Assembly (NCBI GenBank): GCA_022836615.1
Contig: MU405445.1
Coordinates: forward strand, 1-30,245
Reading direction: 5' to 3'
Source: Annulohypoxylon bovei var. microspora
Lineage: Eukaryota; Ascomycota; Sordariomycetes; Xylariales; Hypoxylaceae
Length of the DNA: 30,245 nt
Position 1 is the first letter of the stretch. Each line of letters begins with the position of its first letter. Both the position numbers and the translations under genes were made by a program. Under the pieces are notes generated by a model that was given only the letters and a program-made list of their open reading frames with translations, searched no databases and had not been told where the DNA came from. Positions 1 to 11,690 of this stretch are shown here, in pieces.

Positions 1-120
1 TCAGTTTCTTATCAATTACCTTATCAATTACCTTATCAATTCCTTATCAATTTATGACTCATTTATGAGTCATTTCCAAAAGTTTGAGCGTAATAATGTC
101 CTCCGGACGGATTATTATTA
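1..120. repeat. Short tandem repeat and palindromes at left edge
   Basis: The first bases carry about four copies of an 11-12 bp unit (CTTATCAATTAC, from base 8 to about 54). A perfect inverted pair follows, ATGACTCAT at 54-62 and ATGAGTCAT at 65-73, and then an imperfect palindrome at 91-117 centred on TCCGGA and flanked by TAATAAT/ATTATTA. Base composition is less extreme than in the block that follows. It could be the edge of a decayed element, but no element end can be proved. Confidence 0.5.
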
Positions 121-3100
121 TTTTAAAAAACATATTTAAATAAATTTCAATTATAACTTATAATATAAACATACTTTTAAAATTAATTAAAATATCCATA
201 TTATTATATTAAATTTTAAATATTTTTTTCTTAATTTTTTATAATAAAATATTTTATTTTAAAATACTTTAATTAAAATTTAAAAAAAAATATATTAAGT
301 TATCCTTTTAAAACTTTATAATAAATTATTTATAATAAAAAAATACTTTTTTTAAAATTATATATAATATAATTTTAAATATAACGTTATTAATTTTAAT
401 GGTGTTTTTTTTTATTATTAAAAACTTTATTATTAAAACATATATAAAAGAAATATTTAAATTATATAAAACTTTTAAAGTTTATTTAAATAATAAAAAG
501 AAAAAAATAAAATTTAAAAAAACTTATAATAAAAATTTATATTTATATTTATTTATTAAATTCATTTTTATTAATAATTATAATTTAAAAATTCTCATTT
601 TAAATAAACATTAAAAATATATATATTTATAAAAAAATTTATATGTAAAAAAAGGTATTATTAATGTTAAGATATAAAAAAAAATACAAGGTAAATAATA
701 TTATATTTTAATTAATTAACCTTAAAAAAAAAAAATTTTTATTATAAGTTTCGTTTATTATATATTTTTTAACATTAACGGTATTTTTCCTTACATATAA
801 ATTCTTATATAAATAAATATATTTTTAATACTTACCTTATACCTTTTAAAAAAACCCCGCTTTTACATTTATTTATACACTTTCCCTTTAATTTCATTTC
901 TTCCCATTTAATCCTTCATTAATTTCTTTATAATTACACATTTAAATAAATCTCGCAAAACGTTCTTAAATAAAGCTAGTTACATTTATTATAAATCGTT
1001 TTATAATTAATAAATCAAGTTAAAAGCTAAGTACATTTAAAGGTTATTTATTAAAATGGTTTTTTAATATTTTTTAATAAAAGCTTTTTTACTTTATATG
1101 TAATTAATTTTAAATTAAGCTTATAAACCACATAACATTTTTTATAAACTACATTTAATATCATTTAAAAATGCTTTATAAAATTTATTTAATTATGTAA
1201 TTATAAGAGATTTAATATAAGGTTAAAAAGGAAAAAACAATAAAAAGTAAAATAATATAAATAAAAAATATTTACTTAAGTATATAAAAAAGTGTATATT
1301 TAATATTTACATAACTTATATATATTAATAAAAATTTTAATTAATGAAATAATATAAATAAAATGATAAATCTTAAAAAAGGATACGTTAAATTTTATAA
1401 GGAAAACTTTTATCATTTATTATATAATTAATATGGTTAATGCGTGATTAATATAAAAAATTTATTATTTTAATTTTAATAATACTTTGTGGGTAAAAAA
1501 GCGGCATTTTTGATTGGTTAAAAATCTTATTAATAATCCATTATTTTATTAAATATTTTTACGAAATAATACACCTTTTAACTTAAATAACTTTCGTAAT
1601 TAAACATTAATATTTTAATGATTTATATTATAAAATAACCATTAATTTAAACCATTTAATAATATATATCTTATTTTGGTGCATCTTTTAATCCTCGAAA
1701 TATACCATGTTTAATTCCGGTTTTCCGCGGTTTTACGGTTGTTTCGCCGGTTATATATAATGACCCCCGAAGGTTATTTAACGCTTTACAATTATTAATA
1801 CATTTTATAATATACATTAATGAAAATAATAATAATAATGATGTAACTTAATTTATTTAATTAAATCTTTATTTATATAAACTTTAAAACCAATTGCAAG
1901 TTAATTAAAAAACATTTCATAAAGTTATTTAAATGAAAAAATGGATAGGTATAAAAAGTTAATTATTATATAAAAAGGTACATTTATATATATTAACCTT
2001 TATATAAGAAATAAAATACCTTAAGTTAATGGCCATAATATATTAATAAAGATTTTAATCAATTAAAAAATATTATTAAAATAGCAAATCTTTAATATAA
2101 TAATTATAATAACCTTAATTTTAAAATTTTTTTTTTTTTTTTAAAAACATATTTTAAATTTAACCATTTAATTATTATAATAACCATTTATTTTAAATTA
2201 TATTTAATTAATAAATTCATATAATAAATCTTTTTAAAAAAAATTATTATTATAACGTTCGTTATGTAAAATCAAGTTATAATTCTTAATGTTTAATTAT
2301 TTAACTCATATTATTATAAAAATTATAAATTATTTAAAAAAATTATTAAACTTATTATTATTAAATATATTTATTACATTATTTTAAATTAAAAGTAACT
2401 TTAATAATTCACATATATATTATAAATTTAATTTTTATAATAAGTTATATTAATTATATAATACAAGTATTATTAAATTAATTATAAAATATAATGAAGC
2501 ATTTATAATTTAATATAAATATATTTCATATATTTATTTATAAAAAAAATAATTATCTCCGTTTTATAATCCACTTTAAAGTTATCTTTAATAACTTATA
2601 TTTACCACCATAATTTAAAAAACGTTTAAAATTATTTCATTTATTATATTAAAACCCCTTGTATAATTAATATATAATATAATCATAAAATCCTTTATAT
2701 AATAAATGTTATAAATTATTTAATATAATTAAATTAATTTAATATATTATAACTTAAAAAACTTTTATTTTATATAAATAATATTGTTTTTACGTAAAAT
2801 TATTTTTATTTATATCATTATTAATTCCCGCATAATTAAATTATCTTTAAATTTACGTTATAAATTTGTCCGAAAAAAAAAAAAAAAAATTTAATCTTTT
2901 CACCACCTTAATTTATAATTATAACGGTAAGATTTAAAATAATTTAATATATAAAAGTTTAAAATTAAATTTAAAGTCCTTAAATTAAGATTATTACTAA
3001 GGCATCATTAATTTAAATAAGTTATTATTAACTTGGGTGGATTATTATTAATATGAATGGGTTTTCGTTAATTTAGAAGGTTATTATTAATTTAAATAAG

Positions 3101-6100
3101 TTGTCGTTAATTTGGATGGGTTATTATTAATTTAAAAGGTTGTCGTCGATTTAAATGGGTTGTCGTTAATTTGGATAAGTTGTTATTAATTTAAAAAGTT
3201 GTCGTCGATTTAAATAGGTTATTATCGATTTAAAAGGTTGTTATTAATTTAAATGGAAGTTTAATATTAAAATCGGGGTTATTAAATATAAAAGCCTTGT
3301 TAAAATAACACATTAATAATGAAAAATAAATTATTTAAAAAAATATTATCTTTAATTAAAAAAAATTATAATATTAAGGTACTTATAATAATAAAATATT
3401 AATTTTAACATATATTAAATATATAAATAAAGGATGGTAATTTTAATAATTAAAGTTTTCGTTTAAAATAATAATAAAATTAACGAAGTTAAATTATGTA
3501 ATTTAAATTATTTTCGCAAATATTTTTCAAGATATAATATAATTTAAATCATGTTATACATTAATACATTCTTTGAATTTAAGGTTTTAATTTTATATAT
3601 ATTTTATAATATATAAAATTATTTATAATATATAAAATTTAAATGTTATTATTATTAAACTTTTATATTTAAAAACATATATATTAATTTAATATTTTAC
3701 TCGCTTTATAATATATTATTAATAACTTAATTATTATAATTATAATTTACATAAAAATAATAAAAAACTTTAAAATATTATAATAATATATTTCATTTTA
3801 TTTAATAAAAATAATTACGAATATAATCGTAAAATTTAATAATAAAAATTTATATGTAAATATATTATAATGTAAACCTAGTAAATGGAAAAATAATTAT
3901 ATTATTACGTAAAGAACTTTAACTTTTTATGTTTATGAAATATAATATATATACATAACGTACTTTTTATTTACTTTATTTTAAAACCAATTTTAATGGT
4001 CCTTTAAAAATTAAACTCTTATTTTATTAAGTTTTTAATTTAAGCCTTAAAGCCATTTTCTTTAAAAGCAAGGCGTAATAAAGTAAAATAAAAAAAACTT
4101 TTAATAAAATATTTATTATAACTTTACATTTAATATATATATTATACTAATTATATTTATAATAATATTTAAAAATATAAAATATGCTTTTTTTAATAAA
4201 TTTATATAATTAAATTAATGCGATTAACTTAATAATGTATATACATTAATATATTAACATATAATTATTTTAAACATTAAGTTTAAGCGTTATTATAAAA
4301 GTTTTAAATTCGAAATCCATAATTTTATAAAACTTATTTATAATTATATTAAATTAAAATAAACTCTTTTTATGTATTTTAATAACTTAATATAACATTA
4401 AATATTTAAAGAATTACTTTTATTAATAATAAAACATATTTCCATTTTAATTTTAACTTAAATCTTTAAAAAAATCGCTTAAACTTTTTATTTTTATAAA
4501 TTATAAAACCAAAGCCTTTTACCTTTAAAACATTTTTAAATTCATAATTTAACGTTAATAATTTAATTTTACCATTGTATAAATCATTTATATTAATAAT
4601 AATAAACGATAAATTAAAAGCTTTATATTATAATATAATACACGCCATTTATTAATTAATAATATTTATAATATTTAAATCGTTATTTATAAATAAATAA
4701 TTACTTTTATTATTAATATATTTTAAAAAAAACCTTAACACGTTATTTTTTATAAATTACTTAACGTTATTTATCTTTAAAAAAACAATATATTAAATAT
4801 ACATTCATAAAATATTATATATATAATTACCCACTTTTTATAAAAGTCAGGTATTAACTTACGAAAACCGTATAATATGCCGTTAAAATAAAGAAAAGGC
4901 CTTGGGAAGGGAAAGATTATAAACCGGTCATTAATAATACTTGAAATTAAATCGGTTACATTATTAATAAATAACTTAATTATTAAAAACGGATGTTTAA
5001 AAAACTTAATAAATATATATATAAAGTTGTTTTAAATTTTAACCCATTAATTTACGTCGTTAATTCCATCTTATAATTTATTTAACAATTTTTTTATAAA
5101 TAAAAATATGACGTTAATTTACGTATAATAATGCTTAAAAATACCATATTTAAAAACTCGAAGAACGGGCATTATTATATTTTTAAAAAACTTTAATATT
5201 ACGTATTTATATTAAATTAAATAAATATACTACGAGTAATTTAAATAAATTAATAAAAGATTAATTCACATAAAAAACTTTAAGTAACCACGTTATATTA
5301 TTATTAAATCGAATCCGTACATAATAATTAACGCATTTTATTAACGCATTTAATTTAATATAAAAAAAATATTTTATTTTATAAGTAATATTTTTAAATT
5401 TACACGTAAAAACGTATACCACCTCATCGTTAATTTAATTTTATAAAGTATAAATTTTTATTAAAAATCATTCCTTATAAAATATATTATAAATAAAAGC
5501 TTTATTTACGTATTCACAAATAACGGCATCACCTTTTACGACAATATATTATTTATTTTTTATTTAATAATAAGTTATAAATAATTTAAAAAAAATATTA
5601 ATAATAATATATATTATTATATATCCATAAACTTTATACTTATAATAAAAATACCGTTGATATTTATTATAATTATTAATTCGAACAATGGGAAAATTGT
5701 AAATATTATAAATATTATAAAAAAAAAAAAAATTACATTCCATTAAATTTAATTTAATAAAAATTAAATAAATATTTACATTATTATTAAAAAAAAAAAT
5801 ATTACGTTTAAAATTAATTAAATCGAAATATATATAATTTTTATATTAATTAATTATTTTTAATAAAATTATTTATATAATAACTTAATAATAATAAAAA
5901 AAAACGCATTATAAAATATATAATATTTATTTTTAATTAATTTACTTTAAAATAAAAATATTTTATATATAACATTTAATTTATTAATATAACATTTTTT
6001 TAATTCCGTTATAAACCATTTTAAATTTTCTTTAAACTATTATTATAATTACGAAATATTCAATTATTCCATAATGGAATTTAAAGATTATTTAAATTTT

Positions 6101-8699
6101 ATTATTTAATTTTTATTATTAACTCACATTTTAAATATTAATAATACGGTATAATTAATCGTTTTAATTATTTAAATTTATCACTTTAATTACTTAAAAA
6201 GTTTTTTTTTATTATTATTTTTCCGTATAATAAATAATAATAACATTAATTATAACGTAATATATATTATTTATTATATTTTAATTAAAAACGCGTGGCC
6301 TTATAACGAATATAATAATATGTTAAATTTATATTTAACCGAATTTTCTTTAAAAATAACACCCACCGTTTTTTACTTTATTAATAACATCCTTTAAAAA
6401 AAAGAATATTATTTCTTCGTTCTAAGTTTTCTAAAAAATTAATATTTTTTAATCTTTTAATATATTTTATTAAATTACATTACTACATTTTTTATTAATC
6501 GTATATATAATAAACGAATATTTTATTACGTTTAATTTCTTTTATTAAGTTTTTTTTCATAAGAATTTGTTAATTATATAACGCGATTTCGAAATACGTT
6601 TTATTTTAATATGGAAAAAGCCGGTTTTAAAAAAGATACCTCGTAACGCCATTATTATTCACAACGAATGTTATCGGGTTACTTAATTATATTACGGCAC
6701 TTAACATTTGCATATTATCCCCATTTTTATCATTTTATAATTTATTATAAATAATATGTTTCGGTACGTATAAAATGGAAAAGACGAGAACTTACGGTTA
6801 ATAAATAATATAAGTAACGGAATATTACTTCGTTTTAACATCCACCATATAATTAATAAATTAAAACTTATTATGTTCCCGAAGTTTATTAATAAAAAAT
6901 ACGAAATTATATTCCATTTTTTACATTTACGGTTTCGTTATGTTTTCGAATAAAAGGCATGGTTTTATAACCATAAATATTAAAATATTTACAACGTTTT
7001 TCGTAAATATATATTTATTACGTTCGTTTAATTTATATTTTAAAAGTGCACATTTTGGTTTTTTTTAACCGAATAAAATAACTTTTAAATTCGCGTACGC
7101 GAGTTAAATGTATTTAAATTTCTTTTTAACATCGTTTTTAAAATTATTAAATTAATATTTAAAATTCGTAAATTAACGCCGCCTTTTAATTATATAAAAA
7201 AATGTTTTTAAGGTGGGATTAATAAAAATTATCATTAAATTTATTCGATTAAAAAAAAAGAAATAATATGCTTTATTAACGAGGAAAAAAATTCCGAAAA
7301 ACATTATAATAAAAACGATATTAATATTAATAAAAAAAGTTTCCGGTTTCGAAAACTTCCATAAATTTTTAACTTAAATAAATTCGTATTATTAACGTTA
7401 TTTTCTTCCAACTTTAACTTTAATGATAATAACGCAAATAATGAACATTTAAATAATAAATTCGTAACGAAGCTTTTTAATATTTATTACATTACTTTTA
7501 AAAAGTTACGGTTTTTTAATATTTAATATTAATGTTAATATTAATGTGTAATTTAATGAAATGTTTATTAATTTAAGTATTATTAATTTTAAATATTATG
7601 AACTTAATAAATTTAAGCAAAGGAAAATATTAATATAAATAAGGAAAAATAATTATTCATTTAATTAATTAATATATTCGTTGCTTATTTATTTAATCGT
7701 TTATTTATAATTAAAAAATATATTTTTTTTTAATATAAGTTAATAATATTTAAAATTACCATATAATTAAATTAATATATTAATAATTATTTAAGTAATT
7801 TATTAATATATTATATTAAATTATATATAACATTATTTTTTACTTATTTATATAAGTAATTAATGTATGTTATAACGAATAATACATGTTAATTATATAA
7901 TATAAAGAATATTTTATGTATAATTTCATATAATAATATTAATATATAAAATATTTAATTTAATTTTATTTTATCCATGTTTTAATTAATATTAAGTTAT
8001 TAAAGGATAATATTAATGTAATATTTATTTTATTTACATGTATTATAAATTATTTAATAATTTTCTTTATTATTAATTATTATTAATATATTTACTTTTT
8101 ATTATTAATTAAATATTTTTTATTATATTATTTATAAATAATTTATATTTAAACCTAAAAACTTAAGAAATTATTATTTATTAAATAAAAAAAAAACGTA
8201 AAAACGTATTTTAAGAAAAAAAGAAAAAAAAAAAAAAAAAGGAAAAAGAAAAAAAAAAAGAAAAAAACTTATAAAATGATGACATTTATTTTCGATTTCC
8301 CCTTTTATTAACATTTATTTCCGATAATTTTAATAAAATTAATTTAAGATTATAAAGATTTTAAAAACCGTTTAATATTTTCGACCGTTATAATAAATAT
8401 TAACCACGTTATTTTAAAATGTAAAGTTTATTTGGAAAAATAATAAAAATTAAAATAATAATTTTATATATGCGAGAAATTATTTATAAAATTTGAAATA
8501 CATTTATTATAAAAAATTAATTAAACGTTTAATATTTATTAAAAAAACGAAAAAATATCGAAGTTAAAACAATATTTAAAAGTAATACCTCATTTTCGCC
8601 GCCACAATTAAATCCTCATTAAATAAGATTAATACCACTTAAAAAATATCATCGTTATATAAGCTCGAAACCTATCATTTTATTAAATACACATACCCG
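120..8699. other. AT-rich, gene-free block (probably RIP-degraded repeats)
   Basis: Almost the whole stretch consists of A/T runs with frequent TpA and stop codons in every frame. The only ORF above 60 codons (399-614) encodes a Lys/Asn/Ile/Phe/Tyr-rich peptide with no family character. Occasional CpG-containing islands (near 1700-1780, 4860-4930 and 6600-7000) are all that remains of a richer ancestral sequence. No transposase or reverse transcriptase motif could be recognised by eye. RIP of old transposons is the usual cause of such blocks in filamentous ascomycetes; here it is inferred, not measured. A near-pure A/G tract lies at about 8214-8268. Confidence 0.75.
3001..3256. repeat. Degenerate 19-20 bp minisatellite
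   Basis: About 13 consecutive units of 19-20 bp read approximately GTTGTCGTTAATTTAAATGG. Variants are GTTATTATTAATTTAAAAG and GTTGTCGTCGATTTAAATGG. Units begin near 3001, 3021, 3041, 3061, 3080, 3100, 3120, 3139, 3159, 3179, 3198, 3218 and 3237. Two or three unit types alternate, which suggests a higher-order repeat. It is embedded in the AT-rich block and has no coding potential. Confidence 0.8.
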
Positions 8700-8704
8700 C
8701 GTAC
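8700..8704. repeat. 5-bp target site duplication, left copy
   Basis: CGTAC directly before the 5' LTR is identical to CGTAC at 11887-11891 directly after the 3' LTR. A 5-bp duplication is typical of LTR retrotransposon integration. A perfect copy shows that the element is intact at both ends and has not recombined with another copy. Confidence 0.9.
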
Positions 8705-8900
8705 TGTTGAAAGGTGTGGAGGGTACATGGGTACAAGGAGGATTATGTAATACATGGGATGGGGTAGAAACGCGCTCTTAGCGTGATCGGAGAAATGCTC
8801 ATAGATTTGCTCCGTATAACACATGAATAGAACCACAATTACCTGCGATCTATCAGCCTGCCACTGACGTGGCCCCGAACATCGGATGACTGTTTCAACA
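8705..8900 (+). repeat. 5' long terminal repeat
   Basis: This 196-bp LTR begins TGTTGAAAGG and ends TGTTTCAACA, so it has the canonical TG..CA ends inside a short inverted repeat (TGTTGAAA/TTTCAACA). It matches the 3' LTR at every position except 8817 (T here, C at 11803). It is expected to carry the promoter and the RNA start of the element; no clear TATA box was identified. Confidence 0.93.
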
Positions 8901-8911
8901 GTTATGAGCCC
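8901..8911 (+). other. Primer binding site, half-tRNA initiator Met type
   Basis: The bases immediately after the LTR, GTTATGAGCCC, are the reverse complement of GGGCTCATAAC. That is the anticodon stem-loop segment of eukaryotic initiator tRNA-Met (three G bases, CU, CAU anticodon, AAC). Such a site implies priming by the 5' half of a tRNA cut in the anticodon loop, as known for Drosophila copia and yeast Ty5, rather than by a tRNA 3' end. The match covers about 11 bases and then diverges. Confidence 0.7.
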
Positions 8912-9048
8912 GGTAGCGGTTGCTCGAAGCTAAGTTCCTTGTTTTTCCATACACGCGTAAAAGGGACAACGAGCAACGTTATATTAACCAAAATCTGCGA
9001 GAGTAAAATAGTATCCGATCAATAACGAACGAAAATAACTTCGATAAA

Positions 9049-10005
9049 ATGGCGAGCGGCAGTGTAATCATCGAATTACGAACCAGAGATCATTGGTTAG
9101 AGTGGATTGAGCGTGTTCAAGGCTTTATACAAGCCGATTTATGGTGTTATTTTGATCCAAACGATGAAACACCTTTTCCGATCAAACCGATCATGCCAGA
9201 TTTCCCCGACGACGCGACTTCGAGGGAATTAACGAGATACCAACTCCGAATGGGGCGCTTTACGATAGAAATGAGCAATTGGCAAAGAATAAGCAAAGAA
9301 ACAGCTTATATAAAAACGATCATTCAACGCTCAACACATCAATCATTAAACCACCACCTGGATATATCCAAGCCACCAAGACAATGGTTGATCAGCTTAA
9401 AGGAAGAACTTGAACCCAGCAAAACCCAGCAAACAACGAAATGGGAAATAAAGTTCGATAAGATCACCAAAAACTTTTACGAGGAGTGGCCGGAAAAGGG
9501 ACCTGATCAATGGCTGAGCGAATTCCAAGACGTGGTATCGAAGCTAAAGAAACTGGACTCTCCGTATATTAGAAGGTGGCCAGAAAAGATCGCGTTCGTT
9601 TGGGGGAATATGAGAGAAGCAAAGTCGATCAATATTGTCGAGGGCGCAATCAACAAAGGCGAAGAGAAGGATCTGAACCTGTCCGAGGTGGCCAATAACC
9701 TGAGGCACGACTATGAGCGGTCGAAGCAATACGAGCCAATCTGGACGACGACGTATCACCTCGGAGAAGAGAATTCGGAAGAGGAGCGTACGGAGAAGCG
9801 TACGGAAAAGCGTACGGAGGAACGCTCGGAAGAGGAGTCTTCGGAGGAGGAGTCTTCGGAGGAGTCTTCGGAGGAGGCTTCGGAAGAAGAGCGCGAGCGC
9901 TCAAGGGGTGGGTCACTAGCAGCACCAGGCAGGAAGCGTAAAGGGACCGAATCGATCGCACGGGAAGCATCGCCGGCTAAGCAAAGCAAGAACGCGGTCA
10001 CATAA
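9049..10005 (+). CDS. gag: Gag-like capsid protein of the LTR element
   Basis: This 318-residue ORF is the only sense-strand gene in the element. It starts at an ATG in good context (A at -3, G at +4), 148 bp after the 5' LTR. The N-terminus has the copia-type gag pattern of spaced Trp residues (W16, W19) followed by an LWCYFDP motif at residues 31-37, then a mainly helical region to about residue 235. Residues ~240-285 are a highly charged run of Glu/Arg/Ser repeats built from short tandem DNA repeats. The C-terminus is basic (GRKRKG near 297-302). There is no CCHC zinc knuckle, so RNA binding, if any, must rely on the basic tail. The product should assemble virus-like particles in the cytoplasm. 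No frameshift or pol extension follows. Family assignment is by pattern only. Confidence 0.75.
   Translation: MASGSVIIELRTRDHWLEWIERVQGFIQADLWCYFDPNDETPFPIKPIMPDFPDDATSRELTRYQLRMGRFTIEMSNWQRISKETAYIKTIIQRSTHQSLNHHLDISKPPRQWLISLKEELEPSKTQQTTKWEIKFDKITKNFYEEWPEKGPDQWLSEFQDVVSKLKKLDSPYIRRWPEKIAFVWGNMREAKSINIVEGAINKGEEKDLNLSEVANNLRHDYERSKQYEPIWTTTYHLGEENSEEERTEKRTEKRTEERSEEESSEEESSEESSEEASEEERERSRGGSLAAPGRKRKGTESIAREASPAKQSKNAVT
9775..9900 (+). repeat. In-frame short repeats inside gag (Glu/Arg/Ser run)
   Basis: Repeats of about 12 bp related to GAGAAGCGTACG are followed by repeats related to TCGGAGGAGGAGTCT. They encode the charged stretch of gag. All remain in frame, so the array has expanded or contracted without breaking the ORF. 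Confidence 0.7.
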
Positions 10006-10275
10006 CCGCGCAAGAGCGAGTCGACTGAATACCTCCCGCACCTTGGCGGTCTCCCTGATCTCCCGGGTCTCCCTGACCTCCCTCGTCTCCCTGACCTAGA
10101 TCCATAAGATCGCCGTCGTCCGACCCATTGTCCGACCCATTGTCCTCCCAGTCTTGAAGGATCAGCCGCAAAGCAACGCTAAGGTCGCGAACCTCATCAG
10201 TACCGGCAGTTCGCGCTTCAACGAGCCGTCGAGCTAAACGACGAGCATGTGGAGGCCTGAGGGAACGGAGTCAGC

Positions 10276-10755
10276 TCAGCAGACGAGCAAAAGGAAAGAC
10301 TGGGCGTACAAAAGGATACACTGATGCCCCGAAGCACAACGCCAACAGCGACGACCGATGCCTGTGGTATTGAAACAAGCCCCGGACGAGCGCCCGTAAA
10401 TCGCACTGCGCGTGCAACCCAGACAAGGCGTACGGCGTTGATCAGTAGCAGCCGGACGAGCACGCGAAGACCGAGAAACCCCAGGGGAAACGGGCCCACT
10501 ACGGACCGAGCGAGCAGGAGTAACAGGGCTAATGGTACGGGGCGATCCCGGAGTAACAGAGCTGGCAGAGGCACGGAGCGATTCCGAAGCACGGAGCGAT
10601 CCTGAGGCACGGAGCGACCCCGAGGCACGGAGCGACCCCGGAGTACGAGGACGACCCCGCGAACGACGACCACCACCACGGCCCCTTCGAGCGTTAGCTG
10701 CCCGCGCGGCCTGAGCCTCATGAGTTGCCCCCGAAAGGTCGATATTAGGAGCCAT
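10276..10755 (-). CDS. Antisense Cys-rich ORF inside the LTR element, unknown function
   Basis: A 159-codon ORF runs against gag within the same retroelement. It starts MAPNIDLSGA, continues with an Arg/Gly-rich basic stretch (residues ~20-40) and a six-residue tandem repeat (SLRASG type, ~43-62), then a Ser/Pro/Arg linker. It ends with a cluster spaced C-X2-C-X12-C-X9-C-X2-C-X5-C (residues ~108-145), which could bind zinc. Small fungal proteins with a similar Cys pattern exist, but I cannot name a function. The 52-bp tandem duplication lies directly upstream of the ATG, where a promoter would be. A longer overlapping antisense ORF (10218-10964) is low complexity and looks like a shadow. Whether this ORF is expressed is unknown. 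Confidence 0.45.
   Translation of the reverse strand: MAPNIDLSGATHEAQAARAANARRGRGGGRRSRGRPRTPGSLRASGSLRASGSLRASESLRASASSVTPGSPRTISPVTPARSVRSGPVSPGVSRSSRARPAATDQRRTPCLGCTRSAIYGRSSGACFNTTGIGRRCWRCASGHQCILLYAQSFLLLVC
10571..10642. repeat. 18-bp tandem repeat, four units
   Basis: Four units of the type GCACGGAGCGACCCCGAG lie at 10571, 10589, 10607 and 10625. Because 18 is a multiple of three, the antisense ORF reads them as a repeated hexapeptide. The first unit is the most diverged and the last two differ only at the end. Confidence 0.85.
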
Positions 10756-10757
10756 AA

Positions 10758-10854
10758 TGACTGCTTACGGTTGCAAGCACTCGGGGAAAGTGAGGGAAAG
10801 TGGAAGATCTGACTGCTTACGGCTGCAAGCACTCGGGGAAAGTGAGGGAAAGTG
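10758..10854. repeat. 52-bp period tandem duplication
   Basis: About 45 bp starting TGACTGCTTACGG at 10758 is repeated from 10810 with one clear mismatch (T/C in GGTTGC versus GGCTGC). It sits immediately upstream of the start codon of the antisense ORF, so it could be a duplicated promoter segment. That role is inferred from position alone. Confidence 0.85.
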
Positions 10855-11167
10855 AGAGAAAAGAGACGACGACGAACCTGGGAAGCTTCGAGGCTTATAT
10901 ATTCCACGAGCGACCGATACGGACCTATCAACGATCGAGAACGCGAGAGCTGAACGAGATTCACGATGAAGCTATTAAGTTATTACGAAAGACCGTGAAA
11001 ACAGTTCACGAAAGGAAAAGTGACGAACGTGCATGAGCGAACGAGCTGAAACGAGCTGACCGAGGTAACGGACCAATTAAGATCGATCGAAACGTGATAA
11101 GAAGCAACGACCGCACCTCATTAATAACCACTTATATACCGAGAATTACATAAGCAAGAAAGATCTT

Positions 11168-11579
11168 GGAGCTGTCAGGCTGAAGGTTTATAAACAAGAA
11201 ATGCCTTGGAGCTGTCATGCTGAAGGTTAAACCCGATTGTTCAATCGGCAGTGATCAAATGAACTTTGGCACTGTAAAACGGCTCTAAGAACGAGCTGCC
11301 AGCTGCTACGCTGAAATCCATGAATTGAGTAACCAATCGGCTGTTACGTCGAATCGAATTGCCAGCTGTAATGCAGGGTTCGATCGGTGAAAGAAATGGC
11401 AGTGATCAAGTGAATGAACTTGGCACTGATAACGGTAGAAATACTGCGAGGAATTCACCTGGGTTGTAATGCCAGGAAGAGCCTCATCGATCGAACGCTT
11501 TGTGAAACGAGGCGAGGAGCAATTCACTTATATGGGACAATGTTTATTGTGCATTCCGCTTGAGCTGTTATGCCAAGGC
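11168..11579 (+). repeat. Degenerate GAGCTGTNATGC motif array in 3' internal region
   Basis: Seven related motifs occur at about 11168, 11208, 11300, 11338, 11361, 11459 and 11560. Examples are GGAGCTGTCAGGCTGAAGG, GGAGCTGTCATGCTGAAGG, GCCAGCTGTAATGCAGGG and TGAGCTGTTATGCCAAGG. A second pair, GGCAGTGATCAA...TTGGCACTG, occurs near 11248 and 11397. The region has no convincing ORF. It may be a cis-acting RNA region (packaging, dimerisation or transport) of the non-autonomous element. Confidence 0.55.
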
Positions 11580-11680
11580 GAGCCCTGAAGGAGCTTTAGA
11601 AGCTCAAGGGGTGGGTGAACGATCCTGTTGATCAGATACCGCGACGGCAAGCTGGGGTAGATTACCTCGGTGAGCTAATC

Positions 11681-11690
11681 TAAAGGGGTG
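11681..11690 (+). other. Polypurine tract of the LTR element
   Basis: TAAAGGGGTG directly abuts the 3' LTR. A short purine-rich run at this position is the expected primer site for plus-strand DNA synthesis in LTR retroelements. It is short and contains two T residues, so the exact boundaries are approximate. Confidence 0.65.

Noticed and set aside
1..120. Telomere or defined transposon end at the left edge
   Set aside because: No TTAGGG repeats, and no matching inverted repeat or target duplication was found in the window.
399..614. 71-codon ORF in the AT-rich block
   Set aside because: Composition is only Lys, Asn, Ile, Phe, Tyr and Leu, expected from A/T-rich DNA by chance; no motif.
10218..10964. 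248-codon antisense ORF in the retroelement
   Set aside because: Low-complexity Val/Leu/Arg repeats in a frame different from the Cys-rich ORF; the shorter ORF has the more protein-like composition and Cys spacing.
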